A DNA stretch of 64,000 nucleotides. Source: Thiohalocapsa sp963704155 (GTDB lineage: Bacteria; Pseudomonadota; Gammaproteobacteria; Chromatiales; Chromatiaceae). The notes below the pieces were generated by a model. It did not search any database. It saw only the letters and a program-made list of their open reading frames with translations, and was not told the DNA's origin. Both the position numbers and the translations under genes were made by a program. Positions 1 through 9,206 of this stretch are shown in pieces. The number at the start of each line of letters is the position of its first letter. Position 1 is the first letter of the stretch. The stretch lies in assembly GCA_963704155.1 (NCBI GenBank), contig CAVPHF010000045.1:62001-126000 (forward strand), in the 5' to 3' direction.

Positions 1-1825
1 AATCGAGCTCCGGCAGATCGATCTCGGCGACCCCGAGCCTGAGATGCTGGTCGAGCTGCAGATCCTGCTTGGCGCGAAGCTTCGCCTCCAACGCCAACTC
101 GGGGACCATCAGGGTTACCTTGCGCTCACCGACCTCGACCACGACCGCGTCCCCTTTCCAACCCTTATGCCGGTTCAGATAGACGAGCTTCCAGTGCTGG
201 TTGGACTGGCGCTCGGCGCGCCGCACGGCGATGCCGCCCTGGTCCGCCTCGCCGGCGCGGGCACTGATCTGTTCGGCGTCCACGCACGGATCCCCGCGCA
301 GCCGGGCGCGCAGCTGCTGGTGCACCAGTAGATCGGCATAGCGGCGCAGCGGGCTGGTCGCTCGCGCGTAATGGTCCAGCCCAAGTCCAAAGTGCGCACC
401 AGGCTCGACACTGGTGCGCGACGGCTTGAACTGGCGCCGATAGGCGTACATCGCGGCCATGCCCTCGGGTCGCAGCACCTGCTCGGGCGCCGGCTGGGTC
501 GCGTACGGGATCGGCAGGCCGCACTCGGCGCAGAAGCGGGCCGCGGCCTCGCCGGCCATTAGCATCAGGTCGGTCACCATCGCCCGCGAGCCATGACGAT
601 CGATCGGCCGAATCACGACCTCGCCATCCTCGATGCGCAGGCTCACCTCGGGCAAGTCGATACCGGCGGCACCATTGGCGACGCGCCGGGCGCGATAACG
701 GGCGGCAACGGCGGCGAGGCGTGCGAACGGCTCCTCGCCCAGGCGCTGCTCGGCAGCCGCATAGCTGAGTCGCGTGGCACGGATCAGGGTGGGCCGGATC
801 TGGATATCGGTCAGCGTGCCGTCATCGGCGCAACTCATGCCGAACGACAGGGCTGGAGAGATCGCGTTGAGTCCCAGGCCGAGCTGCTCCGTAATCGCTG
901 CCGGCAGCATGTTGACGATGCCCTCGGGCAGGTACAGATTGGCGCCGCGGGCACGCGCCTCGCGGTCCAGCTCACTGTCCGGCGGCACCAGTGCGGCAAC
1001 GTCAGCGACATGAACCCAGACGCGCTCGCCGTCGATGCTGACGGCATCGTCCGGGTCCTGGTTGCCCTCGTCGTCGATCGCGAAGGCCGGTAGGTGAGTC
1101 AGATCCAGGCGTGCTTCATCGGGCAACGCCGACACCGGCAGAACAGGGTCGATGACTGCGACCCCGGAGCGCGCCGGGTACGGGTTGTGCTCTGGCGGCC
1201 AGTAGCCGGTCTTGACCAACAGCCGGTGCGCCGCCTGCGGCGTCTCCGGTAGATCCAGCGCCTTTAGGATGCGGCTGTGCTCGGCCTGCTGATTGGCCAG
1301 GCGCTCGACCTCGACCAAACGCTCGCGGTCGCCGTCGGCGATGTGGCCCTGCGCCAGGCGCGCCATGAAGGCCTGCTGCTCCTGTTCCGCGCGCTGCTTG
1401 GCCTCGCGCTCCGCGCGCTCCTGCTCGATCGTCGCCCGCGCACGCGGGCGGATCGCGGCCGGTGTGCCCTCGAAATAGAGCCCGTCCGCCAATAGCTCCC
1501 AGGCGGCCCAGGCGGTCGCCGGCGTGAATTCGTCGTAGAGGAGCTCCGCCAGTTCCTTGAGGTCGGTGTCGGCGCCGTCCAACAGCTCCCAGACCTCGTC
1601 GAGCGAGCCAGAGCGCGGCGTCAGGTCCGACAGCCTGTGCAGCGGACCCGGGTGCAGCAGCTGGATGTCTTTCGGCCGCACGCGCTTGGTCTGACCGCCA
1701 TCGATTTCGATCTCGATCTTCTCCCCAACCGAGAGTACCCGCGCCGGGCGAATCTTGTAGAGGACGAGGCTGTCGGCGACAAGGCGACCGCCTGCCGCGC
1801 TGGACTGCTGGCCGGCTTGATGCAT
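1..1825 (-). CDS. RNase II/RNase R family 3'-5' exoribonuclease (RNB domain), 3' part cut by window edge
   Basis: Hydrolyses RNA processively from the 3' end in the cytoplasm. About 608 residues are visible from an ATG at 1825; the frame stays open to base 1. The catalytic acidic cluster of RNB enzymes is present near residue 247 (DDEGNQDPDDA, the D-x(n)-DxDD metal-binding pattern), and the family signature TSPLRRYADLLVHQQL lies near residue 490. An S1-like beta-rich segment begins before the window edge. The N-terminal 240 residues are Glu/Ala/Gln-rich and less conserved. A TTG six bases upstream of the ATG is an alternative start with better spacing to a GGAG. It is divergent from ygfZ across about 200 bp. 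RNase II and RNase R cannot be separated confidently without the C-terminus. Confidence 0.9.
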   Translation of the reverse strand, partial: MHQAGQQSSAAGGRLVADSLVLYKIRPARVLSVGEKIEIEIDGGQTKRVRPKDIQLLHPGPLHRLSDLTPRSGSLDEVWELLDGADTDLKELAELLYDEFTPATAWAAWELLADGLYFEGTPAAIRPRARATIEQERAEREAKQRAEQEQQAFMARLAQGHIADGDRERLVEVERLANQQAEHSRILKALDLPETPQAAHRLLVKTGYWPPEHNPYPARSGVAVIDPVLPVSALPDEARLDLTHLPAFAIDDEGNQDPDDAVSIDGERVWVHVADVAALVPPDSELDREARARGANLYLPEGIVNMLPAAITEQLGLGLNAISPALSFGMSCADDGTLTDIQIRPTLIRATRLSYAAAEQRLGEEPFARLAAVAARYRARRVANGAAGIDLPEVSLRIEDGEVVIRPIDRHGSRAMVTDLMLMAGEAAARFCAECGLPIPYATQPAPEQVLRPEGMAAMYAYRRQFKPSRTSVEPGAHFGLGLDHYARATSPLRRYADLLVHQQLRARLRGDPCVDAEQISARAGEADQGGIAVRRAERQSNQHWKLVYLNRHKGWKGDAVVVEVGERKVTLMVPELALEAKLRAKQDLQLDQHLRLGVAEIDLPELD

Positions 1826-2025
1826 AGACAAAAGATTGCTATCTCCATTGGGGTGCTGGGGCCGGGATGCGGACCTCAGCGGTGGTTGTCGCCGCGCGGT
1901 TTCGCGCGTCCGTTGTGGCGCAATGCACCGGCATTATCGGTCCGCTTGATCGGCTATGATGTGCGCAAATTCCAATCCTGCCAGCCTGCCCGAGCCAGGC
2001 GCGGCAAGCAAGCGAGTTCCTCACT

Positions 2026-3069
2026 ATGAACACAGACTGGAGAGCGTTTCTCGAATCCCGCTCGGCCACCGTTGACGAGCGCGGCGACCTGGCCGGCAGC
2101 GCACGCTTCGCCGGCACCGCGAGCGACGCGGACTGCGCCCTGATGGACTTGTCGCATCTAGGTCTGATCGCGGTCGGCGGCCCCGAGGCCACGGATTTTC
2201 TGCAAGGACAGGTCAGCAACGATGTGCGCGAATTGTCCGACAGCCACAGCCAGCTCAGCAGCCATTGCAGCCCCAAGGGCCGCATGTTGGCCAACTTCAG
2301 GGCACTGCGCATCGAGCAAAGCATCTTTCTGGTCCTGCCCCGGTCGCAGATGGAGGCATTGCTGAAGCGGCTGCGCATGTTCGTGCTGCGCTCCAAGGTC
2401 AGCATCGACGACGCAAGCGACGCGCTGGTGTGCTTCGGTATCCTCGGTCGATGCGCCGACGACGCGCTTGGCAAGGTGTTCGGTGCACTGCCGCGGCACG
2501 ACAACGGACTCGTCCGCGCGGGAGATTCGACGCTCATTCGAGTCCCCGGCATCATACCGCGCTGGCTGTTCATTGGCCCGGCCGAGGAAGCGAAGGCGCT
2601 GTGGCAAGCGGCCGCAGAACAGGCCAGCGAGGCCAACGCTGACCTCTGGGCACTGCAGGACATCCGCGCCGGCATCCCGACCGTCATGCCCGAGACACAT
2701 GATGCCTTCATCCCACAGATGGCGAACATGCAGCTGATCGACGGGGTCAGCTTCACCAAGGGCTGCTACACGGGCCAGGAAGTGGTCGCGCGCATGCAGT
2801 ACCTCGGAAAGTTGAAGCGGCGGATGTACCTGGCCGAGGTCGACAGCGACGCGGTGCCACGGCCCGGCGACACGCTGCACGTTCCAGACAGCACCTCGGA
2901 ACAGGCGGCCGGGCGCGTCGTCAACGCCCGCGCAGTGAGCCCCGGCCGCTGTGAGCTGTTGGTGGTCGCGGAGATTAGTGCGGCCGAAGGTGGCGAGGTG
3001 CGTCTGGCCGAAGACGGCCCGCTGCTGCGACTGAAGACGCCGCCCTACGGTTTCCCGGCCGAGGTCTGA
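2026..3069 (+). CDS. ygfZ: Folate-binding YgfZ/CAF17-type protein for Fe-S cluster enzyme maturation
   Basis: A 347-residue GcvT-like protein. In E. coli YgfZ is a tetrahydrofolate-dependent factor that supports Fe-S enzymes such as MiaB and is implicated in repair of oxidative damage. The diagnostic YgfZ signature KGCYTGQE, containing the functional cysteine, sits at about residues 244-251. The N-terminal domain (about 1-230) has the aminomethyltransferase fold pattern (FLQGQVSNDV). Length matches the family. The stop codon lies only a few bases from the presumed murI start, so the two are probably co-transcribed. The start ATG is preceded by an A/G-poor leader without a strong Shine-Dalgarno. 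Confidence 0.93.
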   Translation: MNTDWRAFLESRSATVDERGDLAGSARFAGTASDADCALMDLSHLGLIAVGGPEATDFLQGQVSNDVRELSDSHSQLSSHCSPKGRMLANFRALRIEQSIFLVLPRSQMEALLKRLRMFVLRSKVSIDDASDALVCFGILGRCADDALGKVFGALPRHDNGLVRAGDSTLIRVPGIIPRWLFIGPAEEAKALWQAAAEQASEANADLWALQDIRAGIPTVMPETHDAFIPQMANMQLIDGVSFTKGCYTGQEVVARMQYLGKLKRRMYLAEVDSDAVPRPGDTLHVPDSTSEQAAGRVVNARAVSPGRCELLVVAEISAAEGGEVRLAEDGPLLRLKTPPYGFPAEV

Positions 3070-3074
3070 CGCGA

Positions 3075-3902
3075 CTGGACCCGCACAGCACCGCGAGCCA
3101 TTCGCCGGCAAGCGAACGGCCAATCGGCGTCTTCGATTCCGGCGTCGGCGGCCTGACGGTGTTGCGCGAGATCCGCCGTGAATTGCCGGCCGAAGAGCTG
3201 CTCTATGTGGCCGACTCGGCATATGCGCCTTACGGCGAGAAGCCCGCCGAGGCGGTCGAGGCACGCGCCCTCGCCGTCAGTGAGCTGCTGCTGGCCGCCG
3301 GCGCCAAGGCCATCGTCGTCGCCTGCAACACGGCCACCGCGGTCGCGGTGCAGATGCTGCGCGAGCGTTTTGCCGATATCCCGATTATCGCGATGGAACC
3401 TGCCATCAAGCCCGCCGCACAGCTGACCCGCTCGGGAGTCGTCGGCGTTCTAGCCACCAGCGGAACCCTCGCCAGCCGCCGCTTCGTGCAACTGGTCGGA
3501 CGCTTTCGGGCGGAGGTGGAGGTGCTGGTGCAGCCTTGCCCCGGCCTGGTGGAGCGCATCGAAGCAGGCGACATCGAGGGCGACGGTACCCGCGCGCTGC
3601 TTGCGGACTATGTCGTGCCCTTGCTCCAGCGCGGCGCCGACACCCTGGTGCTGGGGTGCACCCATTATCCGCATCTGACGCCGATGATCCGCGAGCTGGG
3701 CGGGATGGACATCATCATCGCTGACTCTGGCGCCGCCGTCGCACGCCAACTGCGCCGGCGCCTCACCGAAACCAATCTGCTCTCGCTGCACGCGCGACGG
3801 GGCAGGGAAGGATTCTGGACCAATGCCCATCCGCCAGAGCGGACGGCAAGGCTGATGCAGCGGCTGTGGGGCGCGGACGTGCCTGTGCAACACTTTCGCT
3901 GA
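3075..3902 (+). CDS. murI: Glutamate racemase, start codon non-canonical (CTG proposed)
   Basis: Interconverts L- and D-glutamate for peptidoglycan synthesis. The two catalytic cysteines are visible in VACNTAT and LGCTHYPHL, and the N-terminal PIGVFDSGVGGL motif, carrying the first catalytic Asp/Ser, is encoded at 3120-3155. The first ATG/GTG/TTG in frame is the GTG at 3159, which would delete that motif, so translation must begin upstream. Between the ygfZ stop (3067-3069) and the motif only CTG codons (3066, 3075) are available; GAGG at 3061-3064 is 10 bases from the CTG at 3075. Tight coupling to ygfZ is therefore likely. A sequencing error at the true start codon is the alternative. Confidence 0.88.
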   Translation: MDPHSTASHSPASERPIGVFDSGVGGLTVLREIRRELPAEELLYVADSAYAPYGEKPAEAVEARALAVSELLLAAGAKAIVVACNTATAVAVQMLRERFADIPIIAMEPAIKPAAQLTRSGVVGVLATSGTLASRRFVQLVGRFRAEVEVLVQPCPGLVERIEAGDIEGDGTRALLADYVVPLLQRGADTLVLGCTHYPHLTPMIRELGGMDIIIADSGAAVARQLRRRLTETNLLSLHARRGREGFWTNAHPPERTARLMQRLWGADVPVQHFR

Positions 3903-3986
3903 CGCCTGATCGGCCGTGACCCCAAGACGCTTCAGCGGCCAACACTAATCGCTTGATGTCAAAAATCGAAACGAGGAAAAAAGACG

Positions 3987-5078
3987 ATGTCAGAACAACG
4001 ACCAGCCTTCCAGACCGGCCTGCTGGCAGGACTGTTGACAACCTGTGTCGCCGTGGCGCCGGCATTCGCTGACACGGCAGCACAGGAAACGGACGCGGAG
4101 CAATCGGCCAAGGCGGGAGCTGTCACCGGGAGCAAGATCGCATCGCATCCGGACTGGTTCAAAGAGAGCTTTCTCGACATCGCCGAGGACGTCGGCGAGG
4201 CGGCGGACGCGGACAAACACGTCATCCTATTGCTCGAGATGAACGGCTGCCCATACTGCTACAAGATGATCGAGGAGAACTTCGAGGGCAGTGATTACAG
4301 CGACTTCATCCAGGAGCGCTTCGACGTCATCGCGCTGAACGTGCGCGGCGACCGCGAGGTCGCGATGGACGCCGAGACCTCGCTGACCGAGAAAGAGCTG
4401 GCCGATCAACTCGGCGTGCGCTATACGCCGACCGTGGTCTTCCTGAACCAGGACAACGCGCCGGTGGCGCGCGTCAGCGGTTATCGCAACGTCGATGAGT
4501 TCAAACAGGTTCTCGACTATGTCGACGCAAAGGCCTACCAGACACAGACGCTCGCCGCCTTTCTCGACGCACAAAAGACCCAAGACCTTTACGCCTTGCG
4601 CGAACACGCGCAGATCAAGGAGGCTACAGAGGTCGGCGACCTCAGCGCCGTCGACGGCCCGCTGGCCCTGCTCTTCGAGGACACCGCCTGCGTGGCCTGC
4701 AACGCCTTGCACGACGGCCATCTGGCGGCACCCGAGGTGCGGCAGGCGCTCGAGGCCTTTACGCTGGTGCGTGTCGATGCCCTGTCCGATGCCGCCATCA
4801 CCGCGCCGGACGGCGAGCGGAGCACGCAGCGGCAGTTGGCCGCCGAGCTCGGCGTCGAGTATCGCCCGACCCTGGTGCTGTTCGATGGCCCTGCCGGCAA
4901 ACAACGGCCGATCGCGCGCATCGAGAGCATGCTCTACCGCTACCACTTCGTCGGCCTGCTCGAGTACGTCGGCCAAGGCCACTACAAGCAGTTCCCAGAC
5001 AGCCCGTTCGACTACATCGACGCCAAGACCGCCAAGCTGACCGCAGCGGGAAAGGATGTCTCCATCTCCGACGAGTGA
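3987..5078 (+). CDS. Periplasmic double-thioredoxin-fold protein, SoxW-like
   Basis: A 363-residue exported protein. The N-terminal signal peptide ends around the PAFA/DT junction (residues 28-30). The first thioredoxin-like domain (about 55-190) has a CPYC active site and the cis-Pro motif RYTPTVVFL. The second (about 205-345) has a CVAC pair and EYRPTLVLF. SoxW-type thioredoxins keep Sox-pathway and cytochrome maturation thiols reduced, which would fit SoxYZ elsewhere in this window, but that link is inference. The gene stands alone, convergent with lysS, with GAGG-type leader sequence (aacgagg) upstream of the ATG. The repeat of two complete Trx units in one chain is unusual compared with single-domain SoxW. 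Confidence 0.75.
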   Translation: MSEQRPAFQTGLLAGLLTTCVAVAPAFADTAAQETDAEQSAKAGAVTGSKIASHPDWFKESFLDIAEDVGEAADADKHVILLLEMNGCPYCYKMIEENFEGSDYSDFIQERFDVIALNVRGDREVAMDAETSLTEKELADQLGVRYTPTVVFLNQDNAPVARVSGYRNVDEFKQVLDYVDAKAYQTQTLAAFLDAQKTQDLYALREHAQIKEATEVGDLSAVDGPLALLFEDTACVACNALHDGHLAAPEVRQALEAFTLVRVDALSDAAITAPDGERSTQRQLAAELGVEYRPTLVLFDGPAGKQRPIARIESMLYRYHFVGLLEYVGQGHYKQFPDSPFDYIDAKTAKLTAAGKDVSISDE

Positions 5079-5170
5079 TCCTCCCGCTCGGTCCGCCGCC
5101 GGGGTTGCCCGGACCGCCGCTGCAGCACGCGCGGCGGGCGATTTTCGGCGACTGGACGGCGAAGGTCCCG

Positions 5171-6709
5171 TCAGCCCTGCTGGTCCGGGCGCATGTGCGG
5201 AAACAGCAGCACGTCGCGGATGGACGGGGAATCGGTGAACAGCATCACCAGGCGGTCGATGCCGATCCCCTCGCCAGCGGTCGGCGGCATGCCGTGCTCC
5301 AGTGCGCGAATATAGTCGGCGTCGAAATGCATTGCTTCCAGATCGCCGGCGTCCTTGTCGGCGACCTGGCGGCGGAAGCGCTCGGCCTGATCCTCGGCGT
5401 CGTTGAGCTCAGAGAAGCCGTTGGCGATCTCACGGCCTCCGACGAAGAACTCAAAGCGATCGGTCACGAAGGGGTCGTCGTCGTTCAGACGCGCGAGCGG
5501 CGATACCTCGGTCGGATAGTCGGTGATGAAGCTGGGCTGCATCAAGCGAGGCTCGACGGTCTTCTCGAAGATCTCGACCTGCACCTTGCCCAGCCCATAG
5601 CTGTCCTTGACATGGATTCCCAGCCGCTCTGCGACGCTCCGCGCCCGCCCGAGATCATCGATGTCGGCAGCGGTCAGGTCGGGGTTGAAGTGCAAGATGG
5701 ACTCGCGCACGCTCATGCGCTGGAACGGCTCGGATAGGTCGTAGGTCTCGCCCTGGTAGGTCAGCTGCCTGCTGCCGAGCACCGCCTCGGCCATGTCGCG
5801 AACCATCTGTTCGGTCAGCGCGATCAGGTCCTGGTAATCGGCGTAGGCCTGGTAGAGTTCCAGCATCGTGAACTCGGGGTTGTGCCGGGTGGACAAACCC
5901 TCGTTGCGGAAGTTGCGATTGATCTCATAGACGCGTTCGAAACCGCCGACCACCAGCCGCTTCAGGTACAGCTCAGGGGCGATGCGCAGGAACAACTGCA
6001 TGTCGAGCGCGTTGTGATGCGTCACGAAGGGCCGCGCAACGGCGCCACCCGGAATCGCCTGCATCATCGGCGTCTCGACCTCCATGTAGGCGCGCCCGTT
6101 GAGGAAGTCGCGGATGAATTGGACGATGCGCGTGCGCGTGCGGAAGGTATCGCGCGTGGCGTCGCTCATGATTAGGTCGAGGTAGCGCTGACGATAGCGG
6201 CTCTCCTGATCCGACAGGCCATGCCACTTCTCCGGCAGTGGTCGCAAGGACTTGGTGAGCAGCCGCAGCGAATCGACCTTGATCGAAAGCTCCCCGGTCT
6301 TGGTCTTGAACAGCACGCCAGCGGCGCCGCAGATGTCGCCAATATCGAGCTCTTTCTTAAACCAGGCGTAGTCGTCGCTGCCCAGCAGGTCACGCTGCAC
6401 GAACAGCTGAATCCGTCCGCTCATGTCTTGCAGGTTCGCGAAGCTCGCCTTGCCCATGACGCGCCGGCTCATCAGGCGCCCGGCCACCTTGGCACGCACG
6501 TTGCGCGTCTCCAGCTCGCCGGGGTCCATCTGGCCATATTCTGCGTGCAGCTCACCGGCGATCACATTGCGCCGGAAATCGTTTGGAAAGGCGACGCCCT
6601 GCTCGCGGATCTGCGCAAGCTTCTCGCGCCGCTGCGCGATCAGCTTGTTCTCATCTAGCGTCGGCTGCACCGCCCCATCGGCCTGTGTCTTGGATTGCTT
6701 ATCGCTCAT
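5171..6709 (-). CDS. lysS: Lysyl-tRNA synthetase, class II
   Basis: Charges tRNA-Lys. The protein is 512 residues, typical for bacterial LysRS. The N-terminal OB-fold anticodon-binding domain is at about 60-160 (VAGRLMSRRVMGKASFANLQD). Class II motif 2 is visible near residue 268 (FRNEGLSTRHNPEFTMLE), and motif 3 near 480 (GIGIDRLVMLFTDS). It lies downstream of prfB on the same strand, the conserved prfB-lysS order of proteobacteria, but here the two are separated by 253 bp holding a long palindromic element. Confidence 0.97.
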   Translation of the reverse strand: MSDKQSKTQADGAVQPTLDENKLIAQRREKLAQIREQGVAFPNDFRRNVIAGELHAEYGQMDPGELETRNVRAKVAGRLMSRRVMGKASFANLQDMSGRIQLFVQRDLLGSDDYAWFKKELDIGDICGAAGVLFKTKTGELSIKVDSLRLLTKSLRPLPEKWHGLSDQESRYRQRYLDLIMSDATRDTFRTRTRIVQFIRDFLNGRAYMEVETPMMQAIPGGAVARPFVTHHNALDMQLFLRIAPELYLKRLVVGGFERVYEINRNFRNEGLSTRHNPEFTMLELYQAYADYQDLIALTEQMVRDMAEAVLGSRQLTYQGETYDLSEPFQRMSVRESILHFNPDLTAADIDDLGRARSVAERLGIHVKDSYGLGKVQVEIFEKTVEPRLMQPSFITDYPTEVSPLARLNDDDPFVTDRFEFFVGGREIANGFSELNDAEDQAERFRRQVADKDAGDLEAMHFDADYIRALEHGMPPTAGEGIGIDRLVMLFTDSPSIRDVLLFPHMRPDQQG

Positions 6710-6777
6710 AATCTGTAATCAGTGATCGCGAGTTGGAGGCGCGCGCCAGCCGGGTCGGCGCAAGCGCCGGCCGCTCA

Positions 6778-6957
6778 GAGCTTGTGAAAAATTTGCCGGC
6801 CGTAGCGAGGGCGCGCCTGGCCGTGCCCAGCAAGGAGCGGGAAGCCGAAAATCGGGGAGCGTAGCGGGTCTACGTGACCCGGTTTTCGGCTTTCCGCGAC
6901 ACAGCGGGGTGCATCCGGGGGCGTCCGCAGTAGGCCGGCGAATTTCTTTACAAGCTC
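6778..6957. repeat. 180-bp near-palindromic element, MITE-like, between prfB and lysS
   Basis: The outer arms at 6778-6801 (GAGCTTGTGAAAAATTTG followed by CCGGCC) and 6933-6957 are imperfect inverted repeats. An inner pair (6841-6856 GAAGCCGAAAATCGGG and 6878-6894 CCCGGTTTTCGGCTTTC) is almost perfectly complementary, around a loop that itself contains CGTAG/CTACG. The intervening arms also pair partly, so the RNA could fold into one long hairpin. No ORF is inside. This is the structure of a miniature inverted-repeat element or a degenerate IS end pair; no second copy was found in the window. Confidence 0.65.
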
Positions 6958-6962
6958 TCACA

Positions 6963-8061
6963 TCAAAGGCCGCTCTTCAGGCTTGCCTCGATGAAGGGAT
7001 CGAGGTTGCCGTCGAGCACGGACTGAGTGTTGCCGATCTCGACATTGGTGCGCAGGTCCTTGATGCGCGACTGATCCAGCACATAGGAGCGGATCTGGCT
7101 GCCCCAGCCGATATCCGACTTGGACTCTTCGAGCACTTGCTGCTCGGCGCGACGTTTCTGCATCTCCAGCTCGTAGAGCTTCGCCTTGAGCTGTTTCATC
7201 GCCTGATCCTTGTTGGCGTGTTGCGAGCGGCCGTTCTGGCATTGCGTGACCGTGTTGGTCGGCAGATGCGTGATCCGTACCGCCGACTCGGTTCGGTTAA
7301 CGTGCTGACCGCCGGCGCCTGACGCACGGTAGACGTCGATGCGCAGATCGGCGGGATTGATCTCGATCTCGAAGGAGTCGTCGACCTCGGGCGACACGAA
7401 CACCGCCGCGAACGAGGTATGACGACGATTACCGGAATCGAACGGCGACTTACGCACCAGTCGGTGCACGCCAGTCTCGGTGCGCAACCAGCCGAAGGCA
7501 TGATCGCCCTGCACGTTAATGGTGGCGGACTTGATCCCGGCGACCTCGCCCGGCGACAACTCCATCATCTCGGTCTTGAAGCCGTGGGTCTCCGCCCAAC
7601 GCAGATACATGCGCAGCAGCATCTCTGCCCAGTCCTGCGCCTCGGTGCCGCCGGAGCCGGCCTGAATGTCGACGAACGCATTGGACCCATCCATCTCACC
7701 GGAGAACATGCGCCGGAACTCCAGCTCGCCGATCCGCAGCTCGAAGCGCTCGATATCAGCGGCAACGGCATCGACGGCGTCGCCGTCTTCCTCGGCGGCG
7801 GCCATGTCGAGCAGATCGGCGGCATCCTCGAGCCCCGACGTCAGTTCCTCGACGGTGACGACGATGACCTCGAGCCCGGCACGCTCGCGACCGAGCTTCT
7901 GCGCCCGCTCTGGATCATTCCATATATTGGGGTCTTCGAGTTCGCGGAGGACCTCGGTCAGGCGCTCCTTCCGGTCGGCGTAGTCAAAGATACCCCCTCA
8001 GGGACTCGAGGCGTCCCTGGATATCGGCTATTTGGGTACGGAGAGGATTGATGTCCTGCAT
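6963..8061 (-). CDS. prfB: Peptide chain release factor 2 with programmed +1 frameshift
   Basis: RF2 terminates translation at UGA and UAA. Translation starts at the ATG at 8061 and reads 25 codons (MQDINPLRTQIADIQ...) to an in-frame TGA at 7986-7984; a +1 shift there continues into the main frame down to 6963. The fused product is about 365 residues, the normal RF2 length. The stop-recognition tripeptide SPF lies in VRKSPFDSGNRRH (about residue 205), and the catalytic GGQ in GAGGQHVNRTESAVR (about 250). A frame-naive gene caller would start at an internal codon near 7805 and lose the first 85 residues. lysS follows on the same strand. Confidence 0.96.
7983..7998 (-). promoter_or_regulatory. 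RF2 autoregulatory recoding site (internal SD plus CTT TGA C)
   Basis: On the minus strand the sequence reads AGGGGGTATCTTTGAC: an internal Shine-Dalgarno-like AGGGGG three bases before the slippery CTT, then the TGA at codon 26 followed by C. This is the known autoregulatory prfB signal: when RF2 is scarce the ribosome slips +1 on CTT and makes more RF2. The element appears intact, so regulation is expected to be conventional. Confidence 0.95.
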
Positions 8062-8183
8062 AAGAATCTCGCTCTGAGGAACAACCGCGCATTATAGGCC
8101 ATCGCAGAGGCGAACGGTGGTCCTGTGACCTATGACAACCAGGCTCCCGCGCCCCATTGATCGGCTATACTGTGGCTGGTAAA

Positions 8184-8218
8184 CGCCGCTTGCGGCGGGG
8201 ACCGCAAGAATCGGCCCC
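8184..8218. repeat. Paired hairpins upstream of the RAYT gene, REP-like
   Basis: CGCCGC-TT-GCGGCG (8184-8197) forms a tight hairpin, followed at once by a second GGGGACC...GGCCCC stem ending near 8218. RAYT transposases are normally associated with REP palindromes, and these lie 26-60 bp before its start codon. Only one copy was noticed, so the REP assignment is tentative. Confidence 0.4.
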
Positions 8219-8243
8219 GATTCAGTCAGACAGCGAGTTCAGC

Positions 8244-8990
8244 ATGGCACGACTACCGCGATTCATCCTCCCCGGTTATCCACAGCACGTGATCCAGCGC
8301 GGCAACAATGGCCAGCCGATTCTGCGTGACGAAGACGACTATTGGCTCCTGTGGAACACGTTGCGCGACGCCTGCGCGAAGTTCAACTGCGACATCCACG
8401 CCTATGTGCTGATGCCGAATCACTTCCACCTCGTACTGACTCCCTGGCAGGACGAAGGAATCGGGAAACTGATGCAGTACACCGGCAGATACTATGTGCA
8501 GCATGTCAACAGTCGCTACGGGCGCACCGGCACGCTATGGGATGGGCGCTACCGCGCGACACTGATCGATCCCGCCAACTACCTGTTGCCGGCCAGCCGC
8601 TATGTCGAGCTGAATCCGGTTCGCGCGGGCATGGTGGCCGCGCCGGCTGACTACGACTGGTCCAGTCACGCCGCAAACGCGCTTGGGGTAGACGACGAGC
8701 TGGTTCGCCCGCACGCCGTCTACAATCAGCTCGCACGCGCGCTGAAAGCGCGACGTGAGGCCTATCGCGCTGGGTTCGAGGCGGCGCTCGAGGCGGATTT
8801 CGTGCAACGCCTGCGCGATGCAACCAACAAGGCTTGGGTCCTTGGCGACAATGACTTTTGTCGAGAGGTCGAGGAAAAACTGAATCGACGCGCCCTCCCG
8901 CGCGCACGCGGCGGCGACCGCCGATCCGAGGCTTACCGACGCTCGATGGCCGAGCAGGGGCCAACTAGCGACGATCAGGCGTCACCGTGA
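8244..8990 (+). CDS. REP-associated tyrosine transposase (RAYT, Y1_Tnp/HUH family)
   Basis: A 248-residue HUH single-strand nuclease of the domesticated RAYT group that acts on REP palindromes. The start is set at the ATG at 8244 (MARLPRFILPGYPQHVIQRGN), which matches the family N-terminus; an in-frame upstream codon at 8157 would add an unrelated leader. The HUH pair is in LMPNHFHLVL (about residues 60-69), and the catalytic tyrosine region is YTGRYYVQHVN (about 83-93), followed by GTLWDGRYRA and the YVELNPVRAGMV motif. The C-terminal region (190-248) is basic, with the GGDRRSEAYRR motif. It is a single gene with no IS ends, consistent with a host-fixed element. Confidence 0.88.
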   Translation: MARLPRFILPGYPQHVIQRGNNGQPILRDEDDYWLLWNTLRDACAKFNCDIHAYVLMPNHFHLVLTPWQDEGIGKLMQYTGRYYVQHVNSRYGRTGTLWDGRYRATLIDPANYLLPASRYVELNPVRAGMVAAPADYDWSSHAANALGVDDELVRPHAVYNQLARALKARREAYRAGFEAALEADFVQRLRDATNKAWVLGDNDFCREVEEKLNRRALPRARGGDRRSEAYRRSMAEQGPTSDDQASP

Positions 8991-9206
8991 AGCAGGGGGG
9001 ATGCTCCGGGATCGCAGCGGGCGATGGATGTCAGTCGCGCCAATGGCTCCTGTAATCACGCGCAAACTCCCTTATCATCAGCGCGATGTGCAAGATCATC
9101 GACTAGTGATCTGCCTCTACCCGACTCAACAGCCGCATCCGCGGCGCCTGCTCGGCCAGCCAGAGTACGCGGTCGGCCCGCCAATCCAAGGGAGCACAGC
9201 CCAGGT

